Below are positions 22,021-34,456 of a stretch of 64,000 bases of DNA, piece by piece. The stretch is from assembly GCA_933228895.1 (NCBI GenBank), contig OW121849.1, forward strand, positions 125,182,849 to 125,246,848, written 5' to 3'. The notes under the pieces were generated by a model. It saw only the letters and a program-made list of their open reading frames with translations. It was not told the DNA's origin and made no database searches. Both the position numbers and the translations under genes were made by a program. Positions within the stretch are counted from its first letter, which is position 1, and each line of letters begins with the position of its first letter. This DNA comes from Platycnemis pennipes (taxonomy: Eukaryota; Arthropoda; Insecta; Odonata; Platycnemididae).

Positions 22021-25000
22021 CAATTGAACACACTTCATAACATTGAACTGATAATGTCAATAGTCAGCACAGGCCATAAAACCACTGCGAGAAAAAAAAT
22101 CACAAGTTGACTCATATGAGGTTTTTACAAAGTAGCATTTGTATAGAATTGTTGCCTACAAAATGTTTTGAGAAAACATGTTTCAAAGAGTGAATGTTCC
22201 ATCTTCTGAGTCTGAGATAATGGAGGTTATTTAGAATACTTTACATATTTTTATCACCTGAGAAATTTTACTTTGATCCCAAATCAATGCTGAAATATTA
22301 ATATGCATTCGTCATCCGACAAAAATAGCAGCTCTCTCATATAGTCACACTCCACCTAGTTTTGCGAATAAAATAAGGAATCACATTCGTCGAAATAATC
22401 TAAGAAGCACGGGTCTTATCAGGATAGTACCAAGAAAGAAGGTAGCGCTACGAAAATAGCCAACTTTCGGGTAGGAGAGTATAGATCTTGCAAATGACGG
22501 AGGGCTCACTAGCTTAGGGAGCGTCGATGTTCTTCGAAACGTATATTTTCGAAGCAGCTGTAAGACAGAATCCCCTCATTAACTGTATAAACGTGACCAA
22601 GACTACTGGATGTCACCTGATCCACCTTGGCAGTGCTCAATTGTCACCTCTGTACATCTGTTTCCATCCTGTTGGCACCACTTAACGAAAGACTGATGAA
22701 AGACATCGCATTCTCCCCGCATTGGATGGTATTTCACGATGAATTTTCATTCAACTCTTTTAAGTTTCGCAGATTACCACCACTTGATATTCCACGGACT
22801 TATTTAAACTGCATAATTTGGATACCACTGCAACTAATGCACCAACAAGGTTGACTGCTGCAAAGGCAAGAATTAAGCTTGATTGCTTGAAAAGAGGCAA
22901 TTTCAACTTCATCCATTCCGAGCAATATTAGGTATGGCGAGTACCAGCAAGCACAAAGACTAGAAGATACACCTACATCTAGATAAGATAGCAGGTAGAA
23001 ATGAACTCCTTACTATACATTGCACTTAACCTATGATTTTATCAGGGATGAGAAAGACAATTAATATCTGAAAAATGATGACGAGTCAACAATATGTCAA
23101 AGTTACATTTTTGTAAAGTTACCCAGTAAGTATAAAACTGAAAATAGATACACTAGTTACACTTGTGGTAAGAATAATGCTAAACTTAGCATCAAATCAC
23201 TATTGTGGACACTCGATTTTACATTAAGTGAATCAGAGCACCAGAATACACAAACATCAGAACACACAAAGACATCCCCCGAATTATTGACACTTGCCTC
23301 CGCCAAAGACCTGCCTATAAGAATAATTTGTATGAAGTGCGCTGGTGTCGTCATCACCAATCAGCGCTAGTCAACCAAATATTTGCCCACAGTATGATAA
23401 ATAATTGATTAATAGGCTCAATGAATGATTCTACAGTTATTTTCAAATGAATTCCAACCTTAAAGCCAGTAATGCAAATACATATCAGCGTACGGAAAAT
23501 ATATATATATAAGAAAATATAGAAGTAGTGCCTACTTACATTTTTACATACCAAGACCTTAGCTCATGAATCAACAATATAAAAAGCTCTCTAAGTTTCC
23601 AACTTCGAGCGCAAACGGCATAGCATATTTTTCAGCCTCTCCGTGTTGAATTAATATACTCATAATTCACTATAAAAATCAGGAAATGCACAGTGTAAAG
23701 AAACAGCCGTTCAAGACGACAAGTCTTCACCACTCGTGGTTCAATTTATATCTTGAGCCCCGAACGAGTCACATATTTAGTTCAATTTACGCACCTGTAC
23801 ATAAATACTTCTCGATATTCCGACGGCGGAAAAAAAGCACCAAAAACATTAGCGCTTATTATCACCTCTTACAACACCAACTCTCATAATTGATTTAGAA
23901 CGCTGGGAAAGGCATACGTCACACGAAGAAAACGTCAATAACTCATTTGAAGACATGCTTAATGAAGGCCACGGCTAAAGGAGAAACTTCATTCAATCAC
24001 TTCGCCATTAAACACTCCTTTCTACAGGTTATTTCTCAAGATGAAAGATACTCGACTCACACTAGCTACCCCATTTGGTACTTCTTTTTACTAAAATAAC
24101 GGTATTATTTCAGCACAAAAGTTAGTATCCGTTAAAGTGACTAAAAATATTGACTCTGAACATATTTTTTCGATAAAAACAGACAGGCCATTTTGGTAGA
24201 CTATTTATTTTGGCAGACTATTTTATTTTGGTCAGTTATTCCGATCAACATTTAATTAAATTACCATTTTTTAAATGAAATGTATTCATTCTAGCATAAA
24301 ATACGGAACTAGTTCAATGACATATATGTAGTAAATCAGTAAAAACTATTAATCTATGCAGTAGCTTTCGTTAGGTTACTTTTTTTAGTATTTTCCTTGA
24401 CTGAAGCGTGTGAATTCGGTGCATGATAACGTTAATCTCTGACTGAATACGTAAGGATAAAATTTTTAATCAGCACCAAATAAAATATGTAAAATGTCAA
24501 TTATCCGTGATGCACTATTTTTCATTATTAGGAAGATTAGGCAGGGAAAATTGGAATATTCATTTTAATAAGCTTTACGGTAATGCGACACGAAGGTTGA
24601 AAGTAGATGCTTTTTAATTAGCATCCTTAAGAAAGTCCCATCAAGGTGGCCTAGTTCAGCCAGATTGGGAACAGGTAGGAAGCTATTGGATGAGGGTGAG
24701 CTTAGACGGAAAATGAAAAATGACTACTCCATGAAAAGGTGACGCAAATGGAGGAGGCAAATGCGTCGCTCATGGTTCACTGGAAGGCCGTTGCTGCCAC
24801 AGGATGAACAAATTGAAAGTTTCGTAACCTTTGAAGTTAATTAATTTTTCTTACTTTACCAATATGCAATGTCATACTCGAACAAGGTACACTCATGGAT
24901 AAGAGTTTCGGAAGAATAACATTATTATAACTGTATGAATCAATCACCAAAATGCAAAACCTAAACGACAATTTCACTTTAAGCTACCTATGACGCAGAA

Positions 25001-26009
25001 TTTTACCAAGCTCAGGATGACTCAAAGGGTATAGATAGTTTTTTTTAATCTAAGCGTTGTTTTAAACAAAATATGAAGACATTAAAACAATAATCAATAG
25101 AGGTTATTGAAACACTTACTAGACGAAGGAGAACCAACCTCAACATGTTCGAGTTCAACACATAAGTTGAACTCAAAGATTTGGAAATTAAATTCGAATT
25201 GTAGTAAAGTATCAACAAAAGTAAAAATTAGGAAAATTCGAACTGAATATGCAAATTTGAAAATTTATCCACCATTTCGACGATGATTCGAGCGACTAAA
25301 TTATTTCATCCCGCGAGATGTCTGTGATCTCTAATGTAGGTAGTAGGATAGTAGGGTAAGTTTTAAGGTGCTCCAAACTCTTAGGTCATATTCCACTCCT
25401 CTTCGACTGAACCATAATTGCAAGTATCATAAAAGGACTGAAAAAAGATCAAGGCTATATGCAAGCACATTCCAACATCGCAATAATTTGAATTCCAACG
25501 CATTGCATTAATAAATTAATCTCGAATAACAACCTTAGATTGACTAGCTCTTCCAGTTTCGACTATCGTTACCCTAAAATCTTACCGGTGGTATAATCCT
25601 GCTCCAGATGCTATTTGGCCCTATTGACCACAATACATAATAAAATACACCACTCAATAACTGTAACAAATTCGATTAACTTTGAATTGTTCCACTCGTA
25701 TCGATCTTGCCTCTCAGAAAAGTTCCTTTTTTGGCTATTTTTATAAAGCTCGTATTTTTTTTTGGCAGCTCATTGACAGAACTGCAAGAAAGAAATCCTT
25801 CAATGCTAAACAATATTTTCATTTTAGAGAGCCTAACTTCATAAGTCTTTTAAGCATATAATATAACGACGGAGACTTAATCCAGCTCATCTTGTTCGTA
25901 CGCAGCAAGATCGGCTCAGTCAACTACAAAAATAGCATTAATTCCAGATGAACCACGTTTGGTCTTAATAATTTCATTAATGGAACATTTTCCAGCCAAC
26001 ACTCATACA
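22021..26009. other. AT-rich non-coding stretch
   Basis: No gene or element terminus recognised. A short imperfect tandem repeat (ATTTTGGYAGACTATTT, about three copies) lies at 24189-24236, and an (AT)n run near 23500. Confidence 0.45.
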
Positions 26010-26200
26010 AAAAAATGACCAATTTCGTTTATAGTGTAATATTCAAGTTATTCACAGAGAAAATACCAACACCAACATTAAGACTTAAATTACGCGCGTT
26101 GAAGTCACCTCAAATTATAACATTCTGATCGATGGCTTCGCACTTCAATACATTCTAAATTAAAGTCTGATTTTGACAGTGCCACGGAAACACCTTAGGT
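26010..26200 (-). pseudogene. LINE endonuclease-domain fragment
   Basis: The minus strand contains VII.GDFNARNLSLNVG, with GDFNA encoded at about 26096-26109. Known: GDFNA preceded by hydrophobic residues is the apurinic-endonuclease-like (EEP) motif of non-LTR retrotransposons. An in-frame stop sits inside the motif region and further stops follow. The segment is short and the clade is not assignable. Confidence 0.45.
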
Positions 26201-29200
26201 AAAAGCCTCAATCATCACTCTTTTCTCTTATTACACCAGATAAGTCACTACAAACGTCATACTGAGTTGATCAAACCTTTGAAGAAGTGCTCATACTGAA
26301 ACGTTACATTGAAGTTTAAATAATGCTCAAAACCGATTAGCTTATCCCCTAGAGAGCATTTTAATCATTTCACTGCTGATAATTCACAGGACAATCAGCC
26401 TAATGAAGGGCATTCTATGGTCACACAATAAATTTAGGTACTCCAAATTAGAGGCATTAGAGGTCGATTCGCCCATTCTTGATCGAAATAATGAACTGCT
26501 ATCTTTGAGCAAATTAGCGATAGAAATAACATAAACGAAAAAGCAACAGAAATTTTTCACTTGCACATCATAATTGTTTGTGTATAGCGTAATGTTTAAG
26601 GAGAAAAGAAGAAGACGATTATACTTTAAGAGTATTTTCACGGTCAAAATTCAAAAACAGTATCATCGCTACAGCTATTTTGGCATACGTTTTAATAGGT
26701 AAAATCCAATGATAATTTAAAAAAATCAGCATAAGGCTTTTCCTATAATGCCTCAGTGTACACTCTCTGATTTCAAAATCTCATAAAATCTATTGGTTTA
26801 GCATCGAATGGCAAGGGAATGCATTTTACACTGTCCTCAAATTGCAGAAAAACTCATCTCAGCAATTCTAAGCCAGAAAAAAATTTAATTTTTCTAATTG
26901 TAATATCCGTCAAGTTATGCTAGCATACTGAAGGCGGCTCCTAAGTGTGACTGAATCTGGAACTGTAGCTCCATTAGGGGTACCTACTTCACACGACGAA
27001 AAGTCATTTGCGGTTAGAATGCCTTAGAAAATGATTGCCTGCTTCTATTATTTTTATTATATTATTTTAGGCATTGTGTCCCCACAGTGGTATGAAATAC
27101 TGCAGGCGTAGAATGACAAATCCGCAAACAATTAGCTTTACCCAATTCAAAACTGCTTAAGTACATAGTGATTCCGTCCTCAGACATGGGAGTTGGCGGA
27201 GAAATAAAAATTGGTGAGTTCCGTCAAGATTTACCACCTAATTACAAAAATTGTATGACTTGCGAAATTATAAATTAAACTTTAAGGAGTTATGATAATA
27301 TATATTAAAATTCTACATATTTTATTTAAAATTTCAGATGATGCATGATGAGAAGAGTTACCATAAGTGTTAAATTATTTAGTTTCCTTGCCTGAGTAAG
27401 TTATATTTATGAAGAAAAAAGTCACTTTACGGCAAATTAAAGTACGGCATAATAGTATTTAGTAGAATAAAGGTGTTTACAACGACGAGGGAGAACTAAA
27501 AAGCCATCACTAAACATTCAGAAATATGAAATTCCAGCCATGTACAAACCACGAACATAATTTGAGTAATTGTTTAAGAGATAAGTAATAACTCCCTTAA
27601 AGAAGACGATGCCGATTTCATGAATCCAAATTGCTTCCATTTTAGCTAACGTGTAATTCAGCACAATCAAATTTAGCTTTGGATGTCTTCTACTCATTTC
27701 CTGAGATGGTTATCACTTTTTTGTAGCACCAATCGTTTGCCTAGTCTCGGCAGAGAGAACAACAGCCACTTGAGAAATGATCGATTTAGCAATACCGTCT
27801 TCCAACAATCTCCGTGGAAAAGGTGATAAAATGGTATAGTTCACTGAAAAATTACAAAATGGCATGCTTAGAACAATTTCGAGAAGTGTCACAATCACGG
27901 AAGACAAGAATCAACCGCCACCGACCTCTTTCCTAACTTCCTATTTGCTAAAATGCTACCATAAACTTAAAGCCATAATTCTGTTACTGCATTAGTAAAG
28001 TTTTGCCCATTTTTCTCAAATTTTTTTCAACGGAATTATCATGACATAACTTTCAATATTGTTTACTCTTTAATCTGAATGAGTACATTATTAATGAATT
28101 AAAACCATGAGATAATGACAGAGAGTTGTCTCAAATGCTTTCCCTACTAGCGCCATCATAACACTAATACTATCAATAATACAATTAAAATATGAAAAAA
28201 GACACATTCAATTAAGTAATGGATCTATTCAGCAGTTAATGTATCGAAGAATTACAAAAGATCCAAACTGAATATTGACGCGCATTTATATGAATGAGCA
28301 ATAAATAAATACCACGAAACGCTCCGAATGCGATATCTTAGTCGCAAATGAACTCCTGGGAGAACACAATATAATTAGCTTAAGGTAAGACTTCCAGCTA
28401 CAGAGAATCTATGCTTCGAAATTTCAAGTAAAAAATTAATAGCTAACTACTGCTCGAAAAAACTACTGTTTAGATGTACCAGCTGTGGAATAAGGAAATG
28501 GGTTAACTTTTCTTCGAAATGAAACTAATATGCCATCGAAGCTGCAGCCAATATGAATATTGATGGTAAAAGATCAAGTGAGAAAAAATCTGTTTACAAA
28601 GTATTCTTAATTCGTGATTAAGAATAAACTATGAAAATTCCTCTTAACCATACATATGCTGTGTAAATTAAACTTCAGTGAGTGAAATGTGGATGCCCAG
28701 TACAAACGAATGCACACAAGACCAATGTAAAACGTAACAAACCATATGATATTAATTAATCCCTTTTTCATTAACACGTCGAAACGGGTTTCTACATTTT
28801 CATTCGCCCTTATGAGGTGGATATCTAAGCGCGCTGAAAAGGCAGGCATTTCAACAACATCCTAAGCAATCCTTTACAATGGAGAAAGTTTCCCTCGACT
28901 TTAATTTGGTACTAGGCGAGCCATAAAAATGAAGTACTGTATCGCTCATTGTCCAGTCTCGGAGGCGATAAAAGGAAAACCTAGTTTCGCCGAATGATGC
29001 AGCGATGATGGAAGCGACGGTCGGAGGAACGGCGCGTGGTATTTTTTTGTACCTTGAAAAATCTCTATCGCAGGCGAAAGAGTCTCTCTCACTCACCGGA
29101 CAAGAGGGAAATGGAAAAAAAAGCTTACAGTAAATAGACTATGAACAAGTTTGGGAGGGGGCAGGACGGAAAGGAAGAAAAGACAAATGCGATCTGTCTC

Positions 29201-29816
29201 GTTTCCCCCTCCCCCACCTTTTCACCCGAGGTAACAAAAAAAACATTAATGTTTTTGCTACTATGGAACTTCTAGAGCGAGAGAAAGAAACTCAGAGAAT
29301 CAATGAAGAGAAATTTCGCGTTAAAAGTGAAGGGAAGGGGGAATTAGCCTCAAGTATAGTCGGAAACGATGCAAATATTGAAAATAGATAATCCTGTAAG
29401 TTGAGGGGACTTTTAATAGGTAAGAATAGCCATCAAATAAATTTATCCGTCAAACAACGAGAACAATAACGTTCTCGACTAAAAAAGGAACGTTGACACT
29501 CACTAATCTTAGGGAAGAGGTACTATATTTTCTGGGCCAGAGTACAATCACAGTGGATGGAAAAGGAGGGTACAGCATAGTCATAGAATAATAGTCATAC
29601 CTTACAAAATTTAGAGCAGTAAAAGAGAACTAATGCCTCTCATGTCGTAGTAGAAATTTAATGAACACGGTGAGGAGAAACGAGAACGACAATCCACAAT
29701 CCAAAATGAAAAGTTATAAAAATCTAGGCAATTGTATTTTATATGTATTGTATTCTTTGAAGCCACAGAACAGTCATGAAGTTGACAGTGTTCGGCTTGA
29801 CTACGCGGAATTCCTT
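26201..29816. other. AT-rich non-coding stretch
   Basis: Nothing firmly recognised. A locally GC-richer patch at 28960-29230 carries strong donor-like strings on the minus strand (CG|GTGAGTGAG near 29093) and a polypyrimidine block, but no supported exon. Confidence 0.4.
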
Positions 29817-29971
29817 CATGATGAGGGTAAGAAAAACACTAAAATTCCGCAAAATATTTAATTTATTGCACTCACGACCATGGTTTCGATGCTCTGCATC
29901 ATCATCAGGTGCGCCTGGGCATATTTTGCGCATATTTTGTAGAATTGCATTGTTTTTCTTACCCTCATCAC
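29817..29971 (-). mobile_element. Penelope-like terminal-repeat foldback
   Basis: Inverted arms of about 40 bp (29817-29858 and 29931-29971) share GATGAGGGTAAGAAAAAC. Between them, on the minus strand, lies a hammerhead core followed by GTGCAATAAA and then TTTTGCGGAATTT. The core-then-AATAAA-then-GGAA order is shared with the copies at 55.3 and 63.5 kb, and the architecture matches PLE terminal repeats. The overlapping ORFs at 29739-30072 are incidental. Confidence 0.68.
29874..29910 (-). ncRNA. Hammerhead ribozyme motif (type I, PLE-associated)
   Basis: Minus strand: CTGATGA (29908-29902), then T, stem II GATGC-AGA-GCATC, then GAAAC (29887-29883), then CATGGTCG. All invariant core bases of the hammerhead (CUGAUGA and GAAA) are present, stem II is a perfect 5-bp helix with a 3-nt loop, and stem III (CC-AU-GG) is the minimal kind described for Penelope-like elements. 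The predicted cleavage site is after the GGUC string. Inferred to be potentially self-cleaving, perhaps only as a dimer because stem III is so short. Confidence 0.65.
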
Positions 29972-30064
29972 GGAACAGTCAGCTATACACCTCAACATAT
30001 TTTCCATTAGTAACAAAGAAAAGCATATTCCTCAGCGTCCTAGAATCCACTATCAAATCAATAA

Positions 30065-30405
30065 TAATCTAAACGATGAAGTAAATAGATAGATAACTAT
30101 CGACGGAGTTCTATGAAGAATAGAGGAGTGAAAATAAATCTGATAAAACCTCTTCAAGGCAGACGAGACAAATTCTTCGGGCGCATATCGAGACGCGATA
30201 ATTTCATAATGATAGTAGTTGACGGAATAATGAAAGGGAAAACTGCAAAGCAGGACATATTTAAAGTAGTAAAAGATGAAAGACAAGAAAACTCATTGAG
30301 CGGATATCGAGACGAGATAATTTCATGAAGATTGCCATCGACGGAACAGTGAATGGAAGAACAGCAAAGTATCACATATGTGAAGTAGTGAAAAAATAAC
30401 ATTAG
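30065..30405 (+). repeat. Tandem triplication of an RTE-like LINE C-terminal segment
   Basis: Three imperfect units with period about 119-120 bp. The anchor ATATCGAGACG occurs at 30185 and 30304, and a CGACGGA/TGACGGA anchor at 30101, 30220 and 30340. Unit 2 reads RRDKFFGRISRRDNFIMIVV, then DGIMKGKTAKQDIFKVVKD, the counterpart of the GH.LRHD.....IIEG..EGK..RGR....Y tail of RTE-like ORF2. Only the tail is present. The 71-codon frame is therefore TE-derived. Tandem triplication of this piece is unusual. Confidence 0.55.
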
Positions 30406-33400
30406 ATGAATGGTGGTCATATAAAGAAGCTGGCTGTTATAAGAATCAATTGAGCGCCGTATCCAATTTCGATTGTATTATTGGATCTTACCTTTTCAAT
30501 GTATTCAAGGGGACTGATTATTCTTCAGGCAGATTAATTTGAGCCATTATATTTCCAAAATTGCAAGCTTGTCTAGAAACACGTCACCTTTTGACCTCGA
30601 GAACTTGAGTCGTTCAGGTCTCAAGTTGAGTAATCACGGGTATTTATTATACCCGCGTAAAAGCAATCGTTAAGAGAGGAGATATCTCCACTCAAATAGG
30701 AGAGCGATAACATGCTAGTAGTTCTTTAGATTCTTTATTGCTATTTATTTTTGGAGAGCGAAATGGAATGACAATATTTGTGAAAAGCGCGATTCAAGGG
30801 GGGTTTGCGTAATGCACTCTGATCGCGACAATGTGCTGGAATGAAGTATATGATCTCACCCTAGGTATCCCATGTATTCATTTGTCCTTTCCTCTCATCA
30901 AACATACCCCTAAGCTTTGTGTAACATTTATGCTCTGGGGCAGAAGAATAACAGCTTTCTAATTCATCACTGCTTATCTTTAAAACCAACCATAAACATT
31001 ATAAATAATAAGCGTAAATTGTGGTATTTTAAAATAATATTCAGCCTTAATACAAAATGAAATTCTATACTGAATATTAAATTATCTATAATTCCGCGGC
31101 GTTCCACTAATCTGCAAAGGCAATGTAGGACCACCGCTATACGGTTAGCAGGAGTTTCGGATAACTAACACGGGCACAATAGAGAGGCAAAAAGAAAAGT
31201 TTCTCAAAATAGAATAGATATTCCATAAGGAAATCGTGTCCTTAGCGGATAGGGGCTCTACTATTAACTCTCGGTAAGTGAATGATAAGCACAATTCATT
31301 AATCAGATATTTGATGAAACGGTTCATTAATTCCCCTTGAAATTTGAGATATTGTTGAATGGTAACGGTTATTATTTACGGGAAACCAAAAATACGTGCA
31401 ATTCATTGATTACAGAAGTACAATAGCAATATAGTACCGTGTTTTCAATAAAAATTAACCATTCATGAGATGCAATACCTCGTTTGATTTTTTTTCACGC
31501 TGGAAACAAATAACAGAAATTGCGATATACGATTTTAAGGAAAGATTTGGTACTTTAAGCTCATTAAAATTTTAAATTTGAGAAAGGTTAAAACAGTTGG
31601 TTGACTAGGCATGATAAATGATGTATCACGGGGTCAAATGCAGGAAATGCTCCTCTGCGATTACAGCCAAGCTGTACCAATCAACGAACTTATGAGGCGG
31701 CAGGCGGAAAGAACTAAGCTCAAAATTATTTCCTCGTGACATTTGAGCAACTAATGAAAAGGCCTGTTCAATCCTACAGTGATAAACCAGCCAACCAGAT
31801 TTAATGCTTTGGCGTGACTAAAATGTTTATTTTATGGAAAGTTTGCATGGTTTTTTAATCAGTATTCTAATTGTTTTCTCCTAAGTGTATATATGCTTTG
31901 TTCTTCTAATGACCATATTTAAGGCTCGTTTCTATCCTCCTTATACCTACCATCAGTAGATTTTACGATTATAAAAAGAATTAAAATGAAAAATTTCAAC
32001 TGGATTTTCACATTTTTGTTCGTTTTATGTCCTGGTATCCAGCATGCCGATAAGTTCAAAGATGTTAAGCACCCTTTTAATCATGTTTCCAGAAAAAACA
32101 AAGTTCTCATTTACCTATTGCAAAGCCTAGGACGGGACCCTAATTTGAGATCACTAATATACTCTTTTTACCTTTCACCTTTAAGATGACTAATTTGAGT
32201 GAAAAACCCATATTATGGCAGCCTGGGAAGAGTATGATGTGAACGAAGCAATTTGATAAGAAGGGATAGATGCCGAGCAAAAGATTCAGTCGACTTCAAT
32301 ATTATTTTTCCAAGTTACACGCAAGTTACAAGCAAATACAGAAGATTGTGAGCGTATAAGGGCTTGCATTCCACTGCCGTAGACATCCTTACATTCTGAT
32401 AAAAAGATCCGAAGATAAAGAATCTAAATTTCATTGTAGGATTTGAATATGTACAGGCTTCACATTACTGCTCATTCAAGGATTGTGAGGGAACACACCT
32501 AATTCCTATATACTTAGAGAATAATTTTGGATTTTATGAGACATTATAATCAGAGCCTTCCGCATAATTGACAAAATAGCGTCAGTAATATAACACAGTC
32601 ACTGAAGCGCCCTTATCACAGCACGAGACTGATTTGCTTATTAAAGTAGCATGGTATCTAGTTCTAAAACACAATAAATTGTCCGTATAAATATGCGTTC
32701 CCATCACTAAATTTTACGGAAAAAGAAAATGATTGAAAAGATTTGAACAATAATTCATCAACAATTACATTCATCAATATTATTCCCAGCCATTCACCAC
32801 TAGAGCATGTGGCAGAAGCTAAATCCACACTAAGCATGCATTATGGAATAGTCAACCACAATATAGCTAGTAACTACAACGTAATTTTTACGGTCAATAA
32901 CTAATTTACTTAAGGAAAGCAGCAACTTATTACGCAATACAACATCTAAACTCAATCTAAAATGGAGCTGGACTGATTCAACACAAATATTACGCAAATA
33001 GTTCTGGTCAGTAATTTATTTTTATTGGGTAAACATTTACCATCCGCTACAGCCAAAGATCACGTAAAATCTTACTATTCTTCCCTCAAACTTCCATCTA
33101 ACAAAATGGATAATACTAATAGTAAATTTAATCAGTCAAAAAAAGGACAACGTCCAAGGTAGCTCCAACACTCGATCATCGAGGTTTTATACACACAGAA
33201 ATATAAATAGCAAGTATTATCATAAAAATTTCTTATATTTATTTGGAAATTTCAGAGAAGGAAGAAAAAGTGGCTTCATCTGCGTAAGTAACAGACCTAC
33301 GGATAAAATTTCGTGAAGACCGCAACAACAAACAAAGTGAAGCAAAATACTGTATAAAGTTAGGAGGAGGTCTGTTAACTCCATGGATGGTAATGAGACC

Positions 33401-34239
33401 ACGCCTTATAAGTGACAACAACCCAATATGGCTCGTTGTAACGTTCCTCAAATGCTTGTCAGGTGAAAAAGAGGGATAAATACATTGTACGGAGGTTAAA
33501 AGACAACGTGCTGGAGTTCCGAAGAGGGATATTTCCGGACAACCAAAGTTTCTCCAAATTAGGGATCACACAGCACAAAGAAATACAGAGCAAATTAGTA
33601 TGTACTTCATTGGAAGTTCCTGGAAGAGGGCATGAAAAATAATACAGGCGTCGAGGTTCCTTACGTGCGCTACGATTAACGGTCGACGAAAATAAAAACT
33701 GAACAGCATCCCACTAATATATTCGAGCACGCATAACCCATACAACATTTAGCACGGTGCGCGTAGAGCTATCACATGGACTCGTATCTTTAAAAAAAAA
33801 AACATGCGATAAAAAACTGAAAAAAGGATACGAAGTGTGGAGTATACATCCGGTTGCAAAAAAATATAGAGCAAAAAAAAGTGATAGATGTTTTAAATAT
33901 GTAACATAAAATTGGATGTATATTTATCAGGAGAAATATTCTCCAAAACACAAAATTTTCTGTCAACCGAAGGAATAACGACGATTTATTTAGAAATGCA
34001 GATCATCATTGTTTAAAATTCTTTCCACCAGAAAGCATATAATTGGCAAAGAATAAAGGCGTGCGGCTCGTTGACCAGTTATCGTAGAAGATATAAGAGA
34101 CCCCAAAAAATAATGGTTTTCTGGTGATTTAAAATGAATACAAGTATTTAGAACAATTGTGAGGGCTAGACAAAAATATGGAAAATGGGAGCTCAAATAC
34201 TGTCAATGATGGGCAATATTTGATGAAAGATAGCCCATT
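30406..34239. other. AT-rich non-coding stretch
   Basis: No gene or element recognised. Small local direct duplications occur (for example GCAAGTTACA near 32317-32335). Confidence 0.45.
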
Positions 34240-34456
34240 TACTACTTATTTCATTGCGGAATACATAACATAGAGGATAAAGACTCAGATATAAATCTAG
34301 TTTCCGGTTTAATGCGATTGTATGACATCATAGTCTTGGAAAAAATCCATATTTGGCCAGAAAAATAGGCAATATGCCATCGCATTAAATCGGAAACTAG
34401 ATATGAATTTGAGTTTATATCCTCTATCTATGTATTTCGAAATACAAGAAGTAGTA
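34240..34456. mobile_element. Large foldback (MITE-like) with arms of about 80 bp
   Basis: Left arm 34240-34320 and right arm 34378-34456 are inverted copies, best matched at CTAGTTTCCGRTTTAATGCG and TACTACTT. The spacer is about 57 bp. There is no coding capacity, no hammerhead core and no clear target-site duplication, so the family is unknown. Confidence 0.65.

Noticed and set aside
31986..32189. 67-codon plus ORF with a hydrophobic N-terminus (MKNFNWIFTFLFVLCPG)
   Set aside because: Looks like a signal peptide but the rest is AT-driven Lys/Asn/Ser/Leu; no family, no splice context, expected by chance in this much AT-rich DNA.
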